47,475 nt of DNA from Timonella sp031979385 (GCA_031979385.1 DALZEF010000023.1:1-47475); one strand, 5' to 3'. Shown: positions 35,235 through 43,768, counted from the first letter of the stretch. The notes: generated by a model not told the origin, from the sequence alone. Numbers and translations: made by a program.

Positions 35235-36266
35235 ATGGAATTTGGTGTCGTTCTTCAGCCTGATCCGCCAACCGCCCGCACAGTGGAGTTGGCCAAGCGG
35301 GCGGAAACGTACGGGTTCAGTCACGCCTGGTTGTTCGACTCGCACCTTTTGTGGCAGGAACCGTTCCCGATCTTCTCGAGGATTCTCAACGAAACAGACC
35401 GCATCAAGGTCGGCACGTACGTGACCAACCCCGCGACTCGCGACTGGACGGTGTTGGCCTCGGCGTTTGCGACCTTGAACGAGATGTACGGCAACCGTAC
35501 GGTCTGCGGCATTGGTCGCGGTGACTCGGCGTTGCGTGCGCTTGGCCGTAAGCCAGCGAAGCTGTCAGAGCTACGGCAGGCCATTCACGTGATCCGGGAA
35601 CTCGCAAGTTCCCGTGCGGTTGAGCACGAGGGGGCAACGCTGCGGTTTCCGTGGGCGCAGACCTCTGAGTTGGAGATGTGGGTGGCCGCGTATGGTCCGC
35701 TCGCGTTGAAACTGACGGGCGAGGTGGGAGACGGCTTCATCCTTCAATTGGCTGATCTGGATATCGCGGAGTGGATGATCAAGACGGTGCGGGGTGCTGC
35801 CGAGGCCGCTGGCCGTGACCCGGATGCGATCAAGTTCTGCGTTGGCGCTCCCATGTATGTGGGTGACGGGGATGATCCGATTGCCCGCGAGCACATGATC
35901 AATCAGTGCCGCTGGTTCGGCGGCATGGTGGGTAACCACGTTGCGGACATCGTGGCCAAATATGGTGGCGGTTCGGATGTGCCTGCGGCGCTCACTGACT
36001 ACATTGCGGGTCGCGAGAGTTACGACTACAACTCGCATGGCCGCGCGACGAACACGCACACCGACTTCGTCCCCGACGAGATCGTGGAGCGCTTCTGCAT
36101 TATCGGCTCTCCCAAAGAACACATTGCGAAGCTCGACGCGCTCAAGGATCTGGGTGTGCACCAGTTCGCCGGGTACCTACAACATGACAACAAGGACGCC
36201 ACGTTGGCGGCATATGGAAATGAGATCATTCCCGCCGTTCGTGACGTGGTGTTGGCACGATCATGA
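35235..36266 (+). CDS. LLM-class (F420/FMN) oxidoreductase of the pyrimidine island
   Basis: 343 residues, ATG start behind a strong GGGGGAAGG. Bacterial-luciferase-like TIM barrel: MEFGVVLQPDPPTARTVELA, YGFSHAWLFDSHLLWQEPF, VGTYVTNPATRDWTVLASAFATLNEMYG, CGIGRGDSALRALG. It looks like the family NCBI names 'TIGR03842 LLM class F420-dependent oxidoreductase', which I recall beside dihydropyrimidinases in other actinomycetes. F420 use is presumed, not shown. Two roles fit: reduction of uracil/thymine to the dihydro form (replacing the missing PydA), or oxidation of another heterocycle ahead of the hydantoinase. It overlaps the permease start (ATGA), so it is cotranslated with the importer. Confidence 0.85.
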   Translation: MEFGVVLQPDPPTARTVELAKRAETYGFSHAWLFDSHLLWQEPFPIFSRILNETDRIKVGTYVTNPATRDWTVLASAFATLNEMYGNRTVCGIGRGDSALRALGRKPAKLSELRQAIHVIRELASSRAVEHEGATLRFPWAQTSELEMWVAAYGPLALKLTGEVGDGFILQLADLDIAEWMIKTVRGAAEAAGRDPDAIKFCVGAPMYVGDGDDPIAREHMINQCRWFGGMVGNHVADIVAKYGGGSDVPAALTDYIAGRESYDYNSHGRATNTHTDFVPDEIVERFCIIGSPKEHIAKLDALKDLGVHQFAGYLQHDNKDATLAAYGNEIIPAVRDVVLARS

Positions 36267-37273
36267 GCGCTGCGCAGGACACGCACGTCTTAGAGACAGA
36301 GGAGCGCACTGGCGTGGGATCATCTGGTTCATTGCCGACGAGCCCATCGCGGATACCGTCCCGCACCTCCCAGCGGGGCCAAGCCGGTGCTGCTCGCTTC
36401 GCGCGAGCAGCACTGTCGAACCGGATTGTGGCAGCGGCTTTGGCGATTCTCGCAGTGGGCAGCGTATGGGAACTGTATAAGGCGCTTGGCCCCGATCAGG
36501 GCTGGTCGCTCGGTGAGACGCGGATCCTGCCCCGTACAACCGACATCGTGATGCCTCATACGTGGAGCATGGTGGGACGGCTGTTCGATCCGGTGTCTGG
36601 TGCTTCGGGTGCCGCAAGCCTGTGGTGGGCGGTCGTGGTGGCTGCGATCTTCACCCTATCGATAGCCATCGCCGGGTGGCTGATTGGCGTGCTCGTGGGC
36701 GTGATCCTGGCCGTGGCCATGCAGCGCCTGAAGATTGTGGAGCGGGCGGTACTCCCACTCGTGATCGTGTCACAGACGGTGCCCCTGATCGCATTGGCGC
36801 CGCTTGTTCGATCATGGGGCTCACAGATCTCCATTGGCTCGATCACCTGGGCGCCGTGGATGTCCGTTGCGGTGATCGCCTCCTACCTGGCGTTCTTCCC
36901 CGTCGCGGTCGGAACATTGCGTGGCTTGCAATCTCCCAGCCAGATACAGGTGGAACTCCTGCACGCCTACGGCGCTGGCTGGTGGACCACACTGGTGCGG
37001 TTGCGGGTACCGGCCGCAATTCCTCAGATCCTTCCAGCCCTGCGCTTGGCCGCAGCGAACGCGGTGGTCGGCACGGTCGTCGCTGAGGTCGCCACAGGGC
37101 TACCCGGTGGAATCGGCCGCATGATCCTCGAATACGCGAACTTCGCGGCATCCGATCCAGCAAAGCCCTGGGCGCCGATCTTCGGCTCGGTGATCTTGGG
37201 TCTACTCGCAGCGGGAGCGATTGGCCTACTCGGCGCGACGCTCAAGAAGTATCGACGTGTGGAGGCACGATGA
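36263..37273 (+). CDS. ABC transporter permease (NMT1/SsuC type), first of two
   Basis: 336 residues. A long polar N-terminus of about 55 residues precedes the first helix (IVAAALAILAVGSVWELYKAL). About six helices follow and a BPD_transp_1 domain. Its EAA-type cytoplasmic loop is DPIQVELLHAYGAGWWTTLVRLRVPAAIPQILPAL-like, starting at about 232 (SPSQIQVELLHAYGAGWW). It pairs with the permease at 38136 to form the membrane channel. Overlaps both neighbours by ATGA. Confidence 0.9.
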   Translation: MSAAQDTHVLETEERTGVGSSGSLPTSPSRIPSRTSQRGQAGAARFARAALSNRIVAAALAILAVGSVWELYKALGPDQGWSLGETRILPRTTDIVMPHTWSMVGRLFDPVSGASGAASLWWAVVVAAIFTLSIAIAGWLIGVLVGVILAVAMQRLKIVERAVLPLVIVSQTVPLIALAPLVRSWGSQISIGSITWAPWMSVAVIASYLAFFPVAVGTLRGLQSPSQIQVELLHAYGAGWWTTLVRLRVPAAIPQILPALRLAAANAVVGTVVAEVATGLPGGIGRMILEYANFAASDPAKPWAPIFGSVILGLLAAGAIGLLGATLKKYRRVEAR

Positions 37274-38139
37274 CAAACACGACAGCAACGGCAATCGACG
37301 TCTCCGGCGTACACCGCGTATTTGGCTCGGGAGCCAAGCAGGTCACAGCCTTGCACGACATCAACCTGAAGATAGCCGCGGGTGAGTTCGTCTCGCTGAT
37401 CGGCCCATCGGGTTGCGGCAAATCGACCCTGCTGCGCCTGATCGCAGATCTCGACCAACCCACCGACGGCAATATCACGGTGTTCGGCCATTCCCCGAGC
37501 GAAGCACGCCGTGCTCGCGAGTATGGCATCGCCTTCCAACAGGCAGGCCTGTTGCCGTGGCGTTCCGTGCGCGAGAACGTTGACCTGCCTCTGCGGTTGG
37601 CTGGACGAGGAAAACATGCACGGCGTGAACGCATTGACCACCTGCTCGACATGGTCGGCCTGACGAGCTTCGCCGACCACTATCCCGACCAACTCTCGGG
37701 CGGTATGCAACAGCGTGTGGCTATCGCCCGAGCGCTCGCGGAAGAGCCATCCCTGCTCCTCATGGATGAGCCCTTTGGGGCACTCGACGAGATGACTCGG
37801 GAACACCTACAAACCCAACTACTGCGCATCAGCGCGGAGTCGCGGGCAGCGGTCGTGTTCGTCACCCACTCCATACCGGAAGCCGTGTTCCTGTCCAACC
37901 GGGTGGTCGTCATGTCGCCGCGTCCAGGCGAGATTCGGCGCATCGTGGACATCGAACTGGACCGCAGCACCGTCATTCCACACGGCGCATCGTCTTTGTC
38001 GGACCGTGCCCAAAGTGCTGAACCGGAGCCCGACAGCGTGGACCTGCGTGCGGACACCCGCTTCTTCGAGGCCGTTGCCCAGGTACGAGATGCCCTCCAC
38101 GACGGTGCACCGACCGGGGTGGGAGTGGACCTGCGATGA
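37270..38139 (+). CDS. ABC transporter ATPase (nitrate/sulfonate/thiamine-precursor type)
   Basis: 289 residues. Walker A GPSGCGKST, Q loop FQQAGLLPWRSVRENV, signature LSGGMQQRVAIARAL, Walker B LLMDEPFGALD, H-loop VTHSIPEAVFLSNRV. The 'LLPWRSVRENV' and 'SNRVVVMSPRPGEI' wording is typical of SsuB/TauB/ThiZ-like subunits. Powers the island's importer. The C-terminal 60 residues (DRSTVIPHGASSLSDRAQ on) exceed the usual length and lack a recognised regulatory domain. Overlaps the next start by ATGA. Confidence 0.94.
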   Translation: MTNTTATAIDVSGVHRVFGSGAKQVTALHDINLKIAAGEFVSLIGPSGCGKSTLLRLIADLDQPTDGNITVFGHSPSEARRAREYGIAFQQAGLLPWRSVRENVDLPLRLAGRGKHARRERIDHLLDMVGLTSFADHYPDQLSGGMQQRVAIARALAEEPSLLLMDEPFGALDEMTREHLQTQLLRISAESRAAVVFVTHSIPEAVFLSNRVVVMSPRPGEIRRIVDIELDRSTVIPHGASSLSDRAQSAEPEPDSVDLRADTRFFEAVAQVRDALHDGAPTGVGVDLR

Positions 38140-38903
38140 ACGTGCGAAACGCTGCCGCAACCGCACTGCCACCGGTCCTGCTCCTCGTCGCACTCGTCGG
38201 GGCGTGGCAAGCCTTCGTGAGCGTGGGAAACATCCCGCCCTTCATCCTGCCGGGACCTGCTGCTATCGCGGACCAGTTCTCGCAGTTCCGCGAGTCGATC
38301 ACGGGGGCAGCCCTCGTGACCGGGCGCAACGCGCTCGTAGGATTGATCGCGGGAGCATTGCTCGGGATCATCACCGCGATCATCTCGGCAACGAACTGGG
38401 CCGTGGACAAGATCAGCGAGCCGATCATCAACGCCCTCGCCGTCGTACCCATCGTGGCTCTCGCGCCCGTGCTCTACTCGATGTTTGGCGCAGGGAGCGA
38501 ACAGGCCCGCATCATCGTGGCCGGACTTGCCGTGTACGTGCCGGTCTACCTCAACACCCTGACCGGACTGCGTCAGGTGCTGCCCGTGCACAAGGACCTC
38601 ATGCGAGCCCTTGCCGCACCATCTCGTGACATCATCCGGTTCGTCACGATCCCTACCGCCACCCCCTACGTGTTCACAGGTCTGCGCATGGCCTCGGCGC
38701 TCGCGGTGATCTCCGCAATCGTGGCCGAGTACTTCGGCGGACCGCGTTCAGGGGTCGGCTCGTTCATTACAACCGCTGCCGCCGGATCGAACTACGCCCA
38801 AGCATGGGCCTACGTATTCGGCGGGATCGTGGTGGGCCTGATCTTTTACACCACGACTCTGGCACTGGAAACCTACGCCCTGAGAAAGGCAGGACGCCGT
38901 TGA
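38136..38903 (+). CDS. ABC transporter permease, second of two
   Basis: 255 residues, about six helices. It opens with LPPVLLLVALVGAWQAFVSV and FILPGPAAIADQF, the usual start of the SsuC/TauC/ThiX group. The EAA loop is VHKDLMRALAAPSRDIIRFVTIPTATPYVF. Together with the 36263 permease it makes a heterodimeric channel, as in pyrimidine/hydantoin importers. Overlaps the ATPase gene by 4 bases. Confidence 0.93.
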   Translation: MNVRNAAATALPPVLLLVALVGAWQAFVSVGNIPPFILPGPAAIADQFSQFRESITGAALVTGRNALVGLIAGALLGIITAIISATNWAVDKISEPIINALAVVPIVALAPVLYSMFGAGSEQARIIVAGLAVYVPVYLNTLTGLRQVLPVHKDLMRALAAPSRDIIRFVTIPTATPYVFTGLRMASALAVISAIVAEYFGGPRSGVGSFITTAAAGSNYAQAWAYVFGGIVVGLIFYTTTLALETYALRKAGRR

Positions 38904-38954
38904 TTTCAGACCGCACTGCGGTCACCGCCCAAGATCCTCCGGAAGTGAGAAGAC

Positions 38955-40121
38955 ATGAAAACTCGTAAGACACTGGTCGCGCCACTAGCGGCAGCACTCA
39001 CGCTCGGCCTGACCCTGACCGCCTGCACCGTGGGCGACACCGAAACCCCGACACCGACCCCAGACGCAACGGATTCGACCGAGACATCGGGAGAACTCAC
39101 CAAGGTCAAACTGCAGTTGCAATGGCTCACCCAGGGACAGTTCGCGGGCTACTACGCCGCACTGAGCGAGGGCTTCTACGAGGAGGAAGGCCTCGACGTC
39201 GAAATCATTACCTCCGGTGGCGACATCGTGCCACAGGACGCACTCGCCCAGGGCGAGGTCGACTACGCGATTGCGTGGGTGCCCAAGGTACTTGGCTCGA
39301 TCGAACAGGGCGCGAACATCACCAACGTGGCCCAGATCTTTGAACGCTCGGCAACCCTGCAGGTGTCCTTCAAGGATGCGGGCATCACCTCGCCCGCAGA
39401 TCTCTCCGGCAAGAAGGTGGGCTCGTGGGGCTACGGCAACGAGTGGGAGCTGTTCGCGGGCCTCAACAAGGCCGATGTCACCGACTTTGAACTCGTGACC
39501 CAGGCGTTCGATATGCTCGGGCTGCTCAACGGTGACATCGACGCTGCCCAAGCGATGACGTACAACGAGTACGCGCAACTGCTTGAGACCGTAAACCCCG
39601 ACACCGGCGAGCTCTATACCCCGGATGACTTCAACGTCATCGATTGGAATGACGAGGGTACGGCAATGCTCCAGGACGCAATCTGGGCTGACGCTGACCG
39701 TCTCGCCTCGGATGAGGACTATGCGGAGACGACCGTGAAATTCATCAAGGCCTCGATCAAGGGCTGGGCGTTCGCACGTGACAACGCGGAGGACGCCGCA
39801 ACCATCGTGACCGAGGCGGGATCCACGCTGGGCGCGAGCCACCAACTGTGGATGGTCAACGAGGTCAACAAGCTACTGTGGCCAAACACCACCGGTGGTC
39901 TGGGGCTGGTCGATGAATCGGCGTGGGCCGCGACCGTCGAAATGGCGCTCGCAACCTCAAACGAGACCGGTGCAACCATCATCACCTCGGAACCACCAAG
40001 TACCGCCTATTCGAACGAGTATGTGACCAAGGCGCTTGCCGAACTCACTGAGGAAGGCGTGGACGTGGTTGGAGAGGGTTTCAGCCCGCTGACCGTCACC
40101 CTCAACGAGGGCGGCAACTAG
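38955..40121 (+). CDS. THI5/NMT1-like substrate-binding lipoprotein
   Basis: 388 residues. Signal peptide and lipobox LTAC with lipidated Cys24, then a Thr/Pro/Asp-rich linker. The mature domain opens KVKLQLQWLTQGQFAGYYAALSEG and FYEEEGLDVEIITSGGDIVP, the hallmark of NMT1/THI5-like proteins (ThiY, RibY and relatives) that bind pyrimidines or other small heterocycles. It is outside the membrane, anchored, and feeds the permease pair. Genetic context predicts a pyrimidine, dihydropyrimidine or hydantoin ligand. Followed by a 181-base gap, so the next genes may have their own promoter. Confidence 0.92.
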   Translation: MKTRKTLVAPLAAALTLGLTLTACTVGDTETPTPTPDATDSTETSGELTKVKLQLQWLTQGQFAGYYAALSEGFYEEEGLDVEIITSGGDIVPQDALAQGEVDYAIAWVPKVLGSIEQGANITNVAQIFERSATLQVSFKDAGITSPADLSGKKVGSWGYGNEWELFAGLNKADVTDFELVTQAFDMLGLLNGDIDAAQAMTYNEYAQLLETVNPDTGELYTPDDFNVIDWNDEGTAMLQDAIWADADRLASDEDYAETTVKFIKASIKGWAFARDNAEDAATIVTEAGSTLGASHQLWMVNEVNKLLWPNTTGGLGLVDESAWAATVEMALATSNETGATIITSEPPSTAYSNEYVTKALAELTEEGVDVVGEGFSPLTVTLNEGGN

Positions 40122-40129
40122 CTCCAGTT

Positions 40130-40184
40130 GGGGACAAAGTAGCGGTGCGGAGGGTACCGCCGGGGACAAAGCAAGCGGTGCCCG
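40130..40184. repeat. Short direct repeat downstream of the binding-protein gene
   Basis: GGGGACAAAG followed by TA/CAA-GCGGTGC occurs twice (at about 40130-40147 and 40161-40179), separated by a small GCGGT...ACCGC hairpin. It may be a tandem duplication or a leader element for the aminotransferase. Confidence 0.4.
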
Positions 40185-40203
40185 CCAGTACAACCGCACG
40201 GCT

Positions 40204-40236
40204 GGTGCGTGCTGAACATGGAGTTCAGCACGCACC
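40204..40236. terminator. 14-bp perfect hairpin after the importer operon
   Basis: GGTGCGTGCTGAAC (40204-40217) pairs with 40223-40236 around ATGGA. It lies 82 bases after the binding-protein stop. Only TTAG follows, so termination may be partial. Confidence 0.5.
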
Positions 40237-40302
40237 TTAGCCCACATAGTTCTTACACACGCGCAACCTTTTCAGGCTGCGCACGGTTTACGGAGAAGAC
40301 TT

Positions 40303-41637
40303 ATGGCAATAATCAGCGTTGAGCAGAGCACTGCGGTAGAACGTAGCAAGGAGACGATCGCGCTCGACCGAGCCCACGTGTTCCATTCGTGGTCTGCGCA
40401 GGGCACGTTGGCTCCGATCGATATTGTTGCCGCGCGGGGCGTAACCATCCACGATGGTGAGGGGCGCGCCTATCTGGACTTCTCGTCGCAACTCGTCAAT
40501 GTCAACATCGGACACCAGCACCCTGCTGTGCTGGCTGCAATTCACGAGCAGACCGACATCCTGACCACAATCGCACCAAGCCACGCCAACGCCGCCCGCA
40601 GTACTGCGGCTAGGCTCATCACAGACCGTGCACCGGATGGATTCAACAGGGTGTTCTTCACCAACGGAGGGGCGGACGCGAACGAGAACGCCATCCGCAT
40701 GGCCCGCCAGTACACGGGACGACCAAAGATCCTGTCCGCCTACCGCTCCTATCACGGCAACACGGGTGCGGCGGTCAGCGCGACCGGAGACTGGCGGCGC
40801 ATCCCGAATGAGTTCGCCACCGGCCATGTCCACTTCTTCACCCCGTACCTGCTGCGCTCGGAGTTCTGGGCGCAGTCGCAGGAACAGGAATGCGAACGCG
40901 CGCTACATCACCTCGAACGGGTCATCCTCAGCGAGGGCCCACAGAGTATTGCGGCGATCCTGCTCGAAACCATCCCGGGCACGGCGGGCATACTTACACC
41001 ACCACCCGGATACCTGCCGGGAGTCCGCAAACTGGCTGACAAGTACGGAATCCTGCTGATTCTCGACGAGGTGATGGCCGCATTCGGGCGCTGCGGCACC
41101 TGGTTCGCCTTCGAGCACTACAACGTGGTGCCAGATCTCATCACCTTCGCCAAAGGCGTCAACTCCGGCTACGTTCCAGCCGGGGGAGTCATCATCAGCG
41201 ATCCCATCGCCGAATACTTCAACGACCGCGTATTCCCCGGTGGCCTTACGTACTCCGGGCACCCGCTCGCGATGGCTGCGATCGTGGGAACCCTCACCGC
41301 CATGGATCGGGAGGGTATCGTCGACAACGCCCGTGAGATCGGCAAGACGGCACTTGGGCCCGGCTTGGGTGCGCTCAAGGACGCGCACCCCACAATCGCT
41401 GAGGTCCGCGGAGTGGGAGTGTTCTGGGCCGTGGAACTCACGGAGCCCGACACAACCGTCCCGCTTGCGCCGACGCAACTGGCGGCCGTGAAAAACTATT
41501 GCCAAGACCACGGACTCATCGTGTTCGCGGTAGAAAACCGAATCCACCTAGTCCCACCATGCGTGGTCACCCGTGACGAAGTCGAGGAAGCCCTCGCAAT
41601 ACTTGGGGCTGCGCTCGACGTTCTGGAGGCATCATGA
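40303..41637 (+). CDS. Class III aminotransferase, probable beta-alanine transaminase
   Basis: 444 residues, ATG start. PLP fold type I, class III: FFTNGGADANENAIRMAR phosphate site, SYHGNTGA, LLILDEVMAAFGRCGTWFAFE with the PLP Asp, and Schiff-base Lys284 in TFAKGVNSGYVPAGG. Related enzymes transaminate omega-amino acids, beta-alanine, taurine and GABA. Following a beta-ureidopropionase and preceding an SDR, the likely reaction is beta-alanine plus a 2-oxo acid to malonic semialdehyde plus an amino acid (PydD-like role in the extended reductive pathway). Amino acceptor (pyruvate or 2-oxoglutarate) is not readable. Overlaps the SDR start by ATGA. Confidence 0.88.
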   Translation: MAIISVEQSTAVERSKETIALDRAHVFHSWSAQGTLAPIDIVAARGVTIHDGEGRAYLDFSSQLVNVNIGHQHPAVLAAIHEQTDILTTIAPSHANAARSTAARLITDRAPDGFNRVFFTNGGADANENAIRMARQYTGRPKILSAYRSYHGNTGAAVSATGDWRRIPNEFATGHVHFFTPYLLRSEFWAQSQEQECERALHHLERVILSEGPQSIAAILLETIPGTAGILTPPPGYLPGVRKLADKYGILLILDEVMAAFGRCGTWFAFEHYNVVPDLITFAKGVNSGYVPAGGVIISDPIAEYFNDRVFPGGLTYSGHPLAMAAIVGTLTAMDREGIVDNAREIGKTALGPGLGALKDAHPTIAEVRGVGVFWAVELTEPDTTVPLAPTQLAAVKNYCQDHGLIVFAVENRIHLVPPCVVTRDEVEEALAILGAALDVLEAS

Positions 41638-42410
41638 CCGTAACTTCACACCAGCCTGAAACCCAGCGCAAGCGGGCGGTCGTGACCGGGGCATCGTCGG
41701 GAATCGGAGCCGCCACCGTGCGACTCCTGGTAGCCAGCGGCTGGGATGTGGTCGCCCTCGCACGGCGCGAGGAGCGCCTACGTGCGCTCGCTCAGGAGAC
41801 CGGCTGCGCGTACGTGGTCGCTGATATCACTGCCGACGAGTCGGTTGCCCAAGCGGTCGAGGCCATCACTGCTGGTGGCCGGGTTGACGCGTTGGTGAAC
41901 AACGCCGGTGGAGCGCTTGGCGCGGACCGCGTGGACAATGCTGACCTCGAACAGTGGTCGCGCATGTATGAGCTCAACGTTCTGGGAACGTTCCGGATGA
42001 CGAACGCGCTGCTACCGGCGCTACGCGAAACGGCGGGGTCCATCGTGGTTGTTACCTCGACTGCCGCGCACGAACCTTATGAGGGAGGAGGGGGATACGT
42101 TGCAGCGAAGTTCGCCGAGCGTGTTGCCGCCCGTACACTGCGCCTCGAACTCGTGGGCGAACCACTGCGCGTGATCGAGATCGCTCCGGGAATGGTGCAC
42201 ACCGAGGAGTTCTCGCTCGTGCGGTTCGCGGGCGATCAGAGCAAAGCTGATGCCGTGTACGACGGGGTGCCTAACCCCCTGCAGGCCGAGGACATCGCCG
42301 AAGCGATTCGGTGGAGCCTGAGCATGCCAGCGCATGTCAACGTAGACTCACTAGTTGTGCGTCCCGTTGCCCAAGCTGCGTACACCAAGACCCACCGCGT
42401 GACCCCGTGA
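41634..42410 (+). CDS. Short-chain dehydrogenase, probable malonic semialdehyde reductase
   Basis: 258 residues. Classical SDR: TGASSGIG (18-25), DITADE acid for adenine, LVNNAGGALG (88-97), catalytic Ser142, Tyr155 and Lys159 (GGGYVAAKFA). 'ARREERLRALAQE' after strand two has Arg residues that favour NADPH. 'MVHTEEFSLVRFAGDQSKADAVY' closely resembles the YdfG family of 3-hydroxy acid dehydrogenases, which reduce malonic semialdehyde to 3-hydroxypropionate. Translational coupling to the aminotransferase supports that role (PydE-like), detoxifying the aldehyde. Confidence 0.9.
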   Translation: MTVTSHQPETQRKRAVVTGASSGIGAATVRLLVASGWDVVALARREERLRALAQETGCAYVVADITADESVAQAVEAITAGGRVDALVNNAGGALGADRVDNADLEQWSRMYELNVLGTFRMTNALLPALRETAGSIVVVTSTAAHEPYEGGGGYVAAKFAERVAARTLRLELVGEPLRVIEIAPGMVHTEEFSLVRFAGDQSKADAVYDGVPNPLQAEDIAEAIRWSLSMPAHVNVDSLVVRPVAQAAYTKTHRVTP

Positions 42411-42437
42411 CGGACTTTTGTTTAGGTGATGGGCGTT

Positions 42438-42505
42438 GAATGTATAGGAAATTTCTTGTGTATAACGGTGCGCTACCTGTACTAACAAGAAAAATCTATA
42501 CATTC
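42438..42505. promoter_or_regulatory. 68-bp imperfect palindrome upstream of the FGD-like gene
   Basis: GAATGTATAG(G) at 42438 faces CTATACATTC ending at 42505. The arms extend to about 22 bases each with few differences (AAATTTCTTGT against ACAAGAAAAAT). The centre GGTGCGCTACC is itself nearly symmetric. It is AT-rich, 35 bases before the ATG of 42540. Probable operator region (two opposed sites) or cruciform. GAAAGAGAGAG (42527-42536) is the ribosome site. Confidence 0.6.
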
Positions 42506-42539
42506 GCCCCCGGGGTAATAGTGATGAAAGAGAGAGTTA

Positions 42540-43541
42540 ATGTCTGACCTAACTATCGGTTATGCGGCCATGTTGGAGCAGTTCCATCCAACCGACATCG
42601 TGGACTACTCGGTTCTCGCCGAACAGCACGGGTTCAGTGGCGTTATGGCGGCCGACCACTTCCAGCCCTGGGTTCCCGCGCAGGGACAGTCGGCGTTCGT
42701 GTGGAACGTTCTGTCTGCCCTGGGTGAGCGCACGGCAGGTGACATTGGTCCAGGCGTGACCGCGCCAACCTTCCGGTGGCATCCGGCGATGGTCGCCCAA
42801 GCCTCAGCGACACTGGCTGCGATGTATCCCGGACGTCACTGGCTCGGGCTTGGTTCTGGCGAGGCGCTCAACGAGCACATCACCGGCCAGTACTGGCCCG
42901 AGGCGCCGGAACGAATCAACCGGATGTTCGAGGCCATCGACATCATCAAGAAACTGTTCAATGCCTCGCTCGCAGGTAAGGATGTCAAGCACCAGGGCCA
43001 GTTCTACAAGATGGAATCCACGAGGTTGTGGACCATGCCCGAGGTGCCGCCGGAAATCTTGGTGGCAACTGCTGGACCGGTCACCGCGAAGCGCGCTGGA
43101 AAGCACGCGGACGGGCTGATCACCGTGGGTGCACCCCTCGAGAAGATCGACATGCTGTTTGGCAAGTTCGCCGCCGGAGCACGCGAAGTGGGCCGCGACC
43201 CAGAAGCCATGCCAAAGGTGTTGCAGATCCACATGTCCTGGGCGCCAACCGATGAGGAAGCTCTGGCGAACGCGATGGATCAGTGGCCCAACGGCGGTAT
43301 GAAGTTCCCCAAGGCGGACATTCGCTCCCCGTTCGAGTTCGAGCAGATCGCAAAGCTTGTACGCCCAGAGGACTTCGAGGGCCGGATGGTGATCTCCTCC
43401 GATCCCGATGAGCACAGGGCGCACATCCAAAAGTTCGTGGATCTCGGATTCGACCGAATCTACCTGCACAACGTGGGCCGCAACCAGAAGGAATGGATCG
43501 AGGTCTTCGGACGCGAGGTCCTGCCAAAGTTGAAGCGATAG
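42540..43541 (+). CDS. F420-dependent oxidoreductase, glucose-6-phosphate dehydrogenase (FGD) family
   Basis: 333 residues, the FGD1 length. His40, Trp44 (AADHFQPW) and Glu108 (GSGEALNE) match FGD1 His40, Trp44 and Glu109, the catalytic and F420-contact residues. By eye, the phosphate-binding residues align as Ala198 (FGD1 Lys198), Lys258 (Lys259) and Arg282 (Arg283). So one of three phosphate contacts is lost and the substrate may not be glucose 6-phosphate. F420 binding is likely; the chemistry is reduction of F420 or use of F420H2. A separate promoter region (68-bp palindrome) precedes it. A role in regenerating F420H2 for the LLM enzyme at 35235 is possible (inference). Alternative: an independent sugar-phosphate dehydrogenase. 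Confidence 0.9.
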   Translation: MSDLTIGYAAMLEQFHPTDIVDYSVLAEQHGFSGVMAADHFQPWVPAQGQSAFVWNVLSALGERTAGDIGPGVTAPTFRWHPAMVAQASATLAAMYPGRHWLGLGSGEALNEHITGQYWPEAPERINRMFEAIDIIKKLFNASLAGKDVKHQGQFYKMESTRLWTMPEVPPEILVATAGPVTAKRAGKHADGLITVGAPLEKIDMLFGKFAAGAREVGRDPEAMPKVLQIHMSWAPTDEEALANAMDQWPNGGMKFPKADIRSPFEFEQIAKLVRPEDFEGRMVISSDPDEHRAHIQKFVDLGFDRIYLHNVGRNQKEWIEVFGREVLPKLKR

Positions 43542-43559
43542 TTAGAGTTCGCCGCACAG

Positions 43560-43610
43560 CAATGGGAAGGTATCGTTACATGTGAAGGGTGTAACGATAC
43601 CTTCCCATTG
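43560..43610. terminator. 21-bp perfect hairpin after the FGD-like gene
   Basis: CAATGGGAAGGTATCGTTACA (43560 on) pairs perfectly with 43590-43610 around a 9-base loop, 18 bases after the stop. GTTGTTT follows. In 43611-43768 nothing further is seen. Confidence 0.75.
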
Positions 43611-43768
43611 TTGTTTCCGCGTGACGGCACTGCGAACCCCACCGCTGCGCATTTACGTGTATCTCCAGAGGCGCTCGTAGCTCAACGAATCGCAAGCGCG
43701 CTGGAAGGCGAGTGGGCGGGCTGACTGACCGACTCGTCGCCAATAAACCAATGGATAGTGCAACAGCG

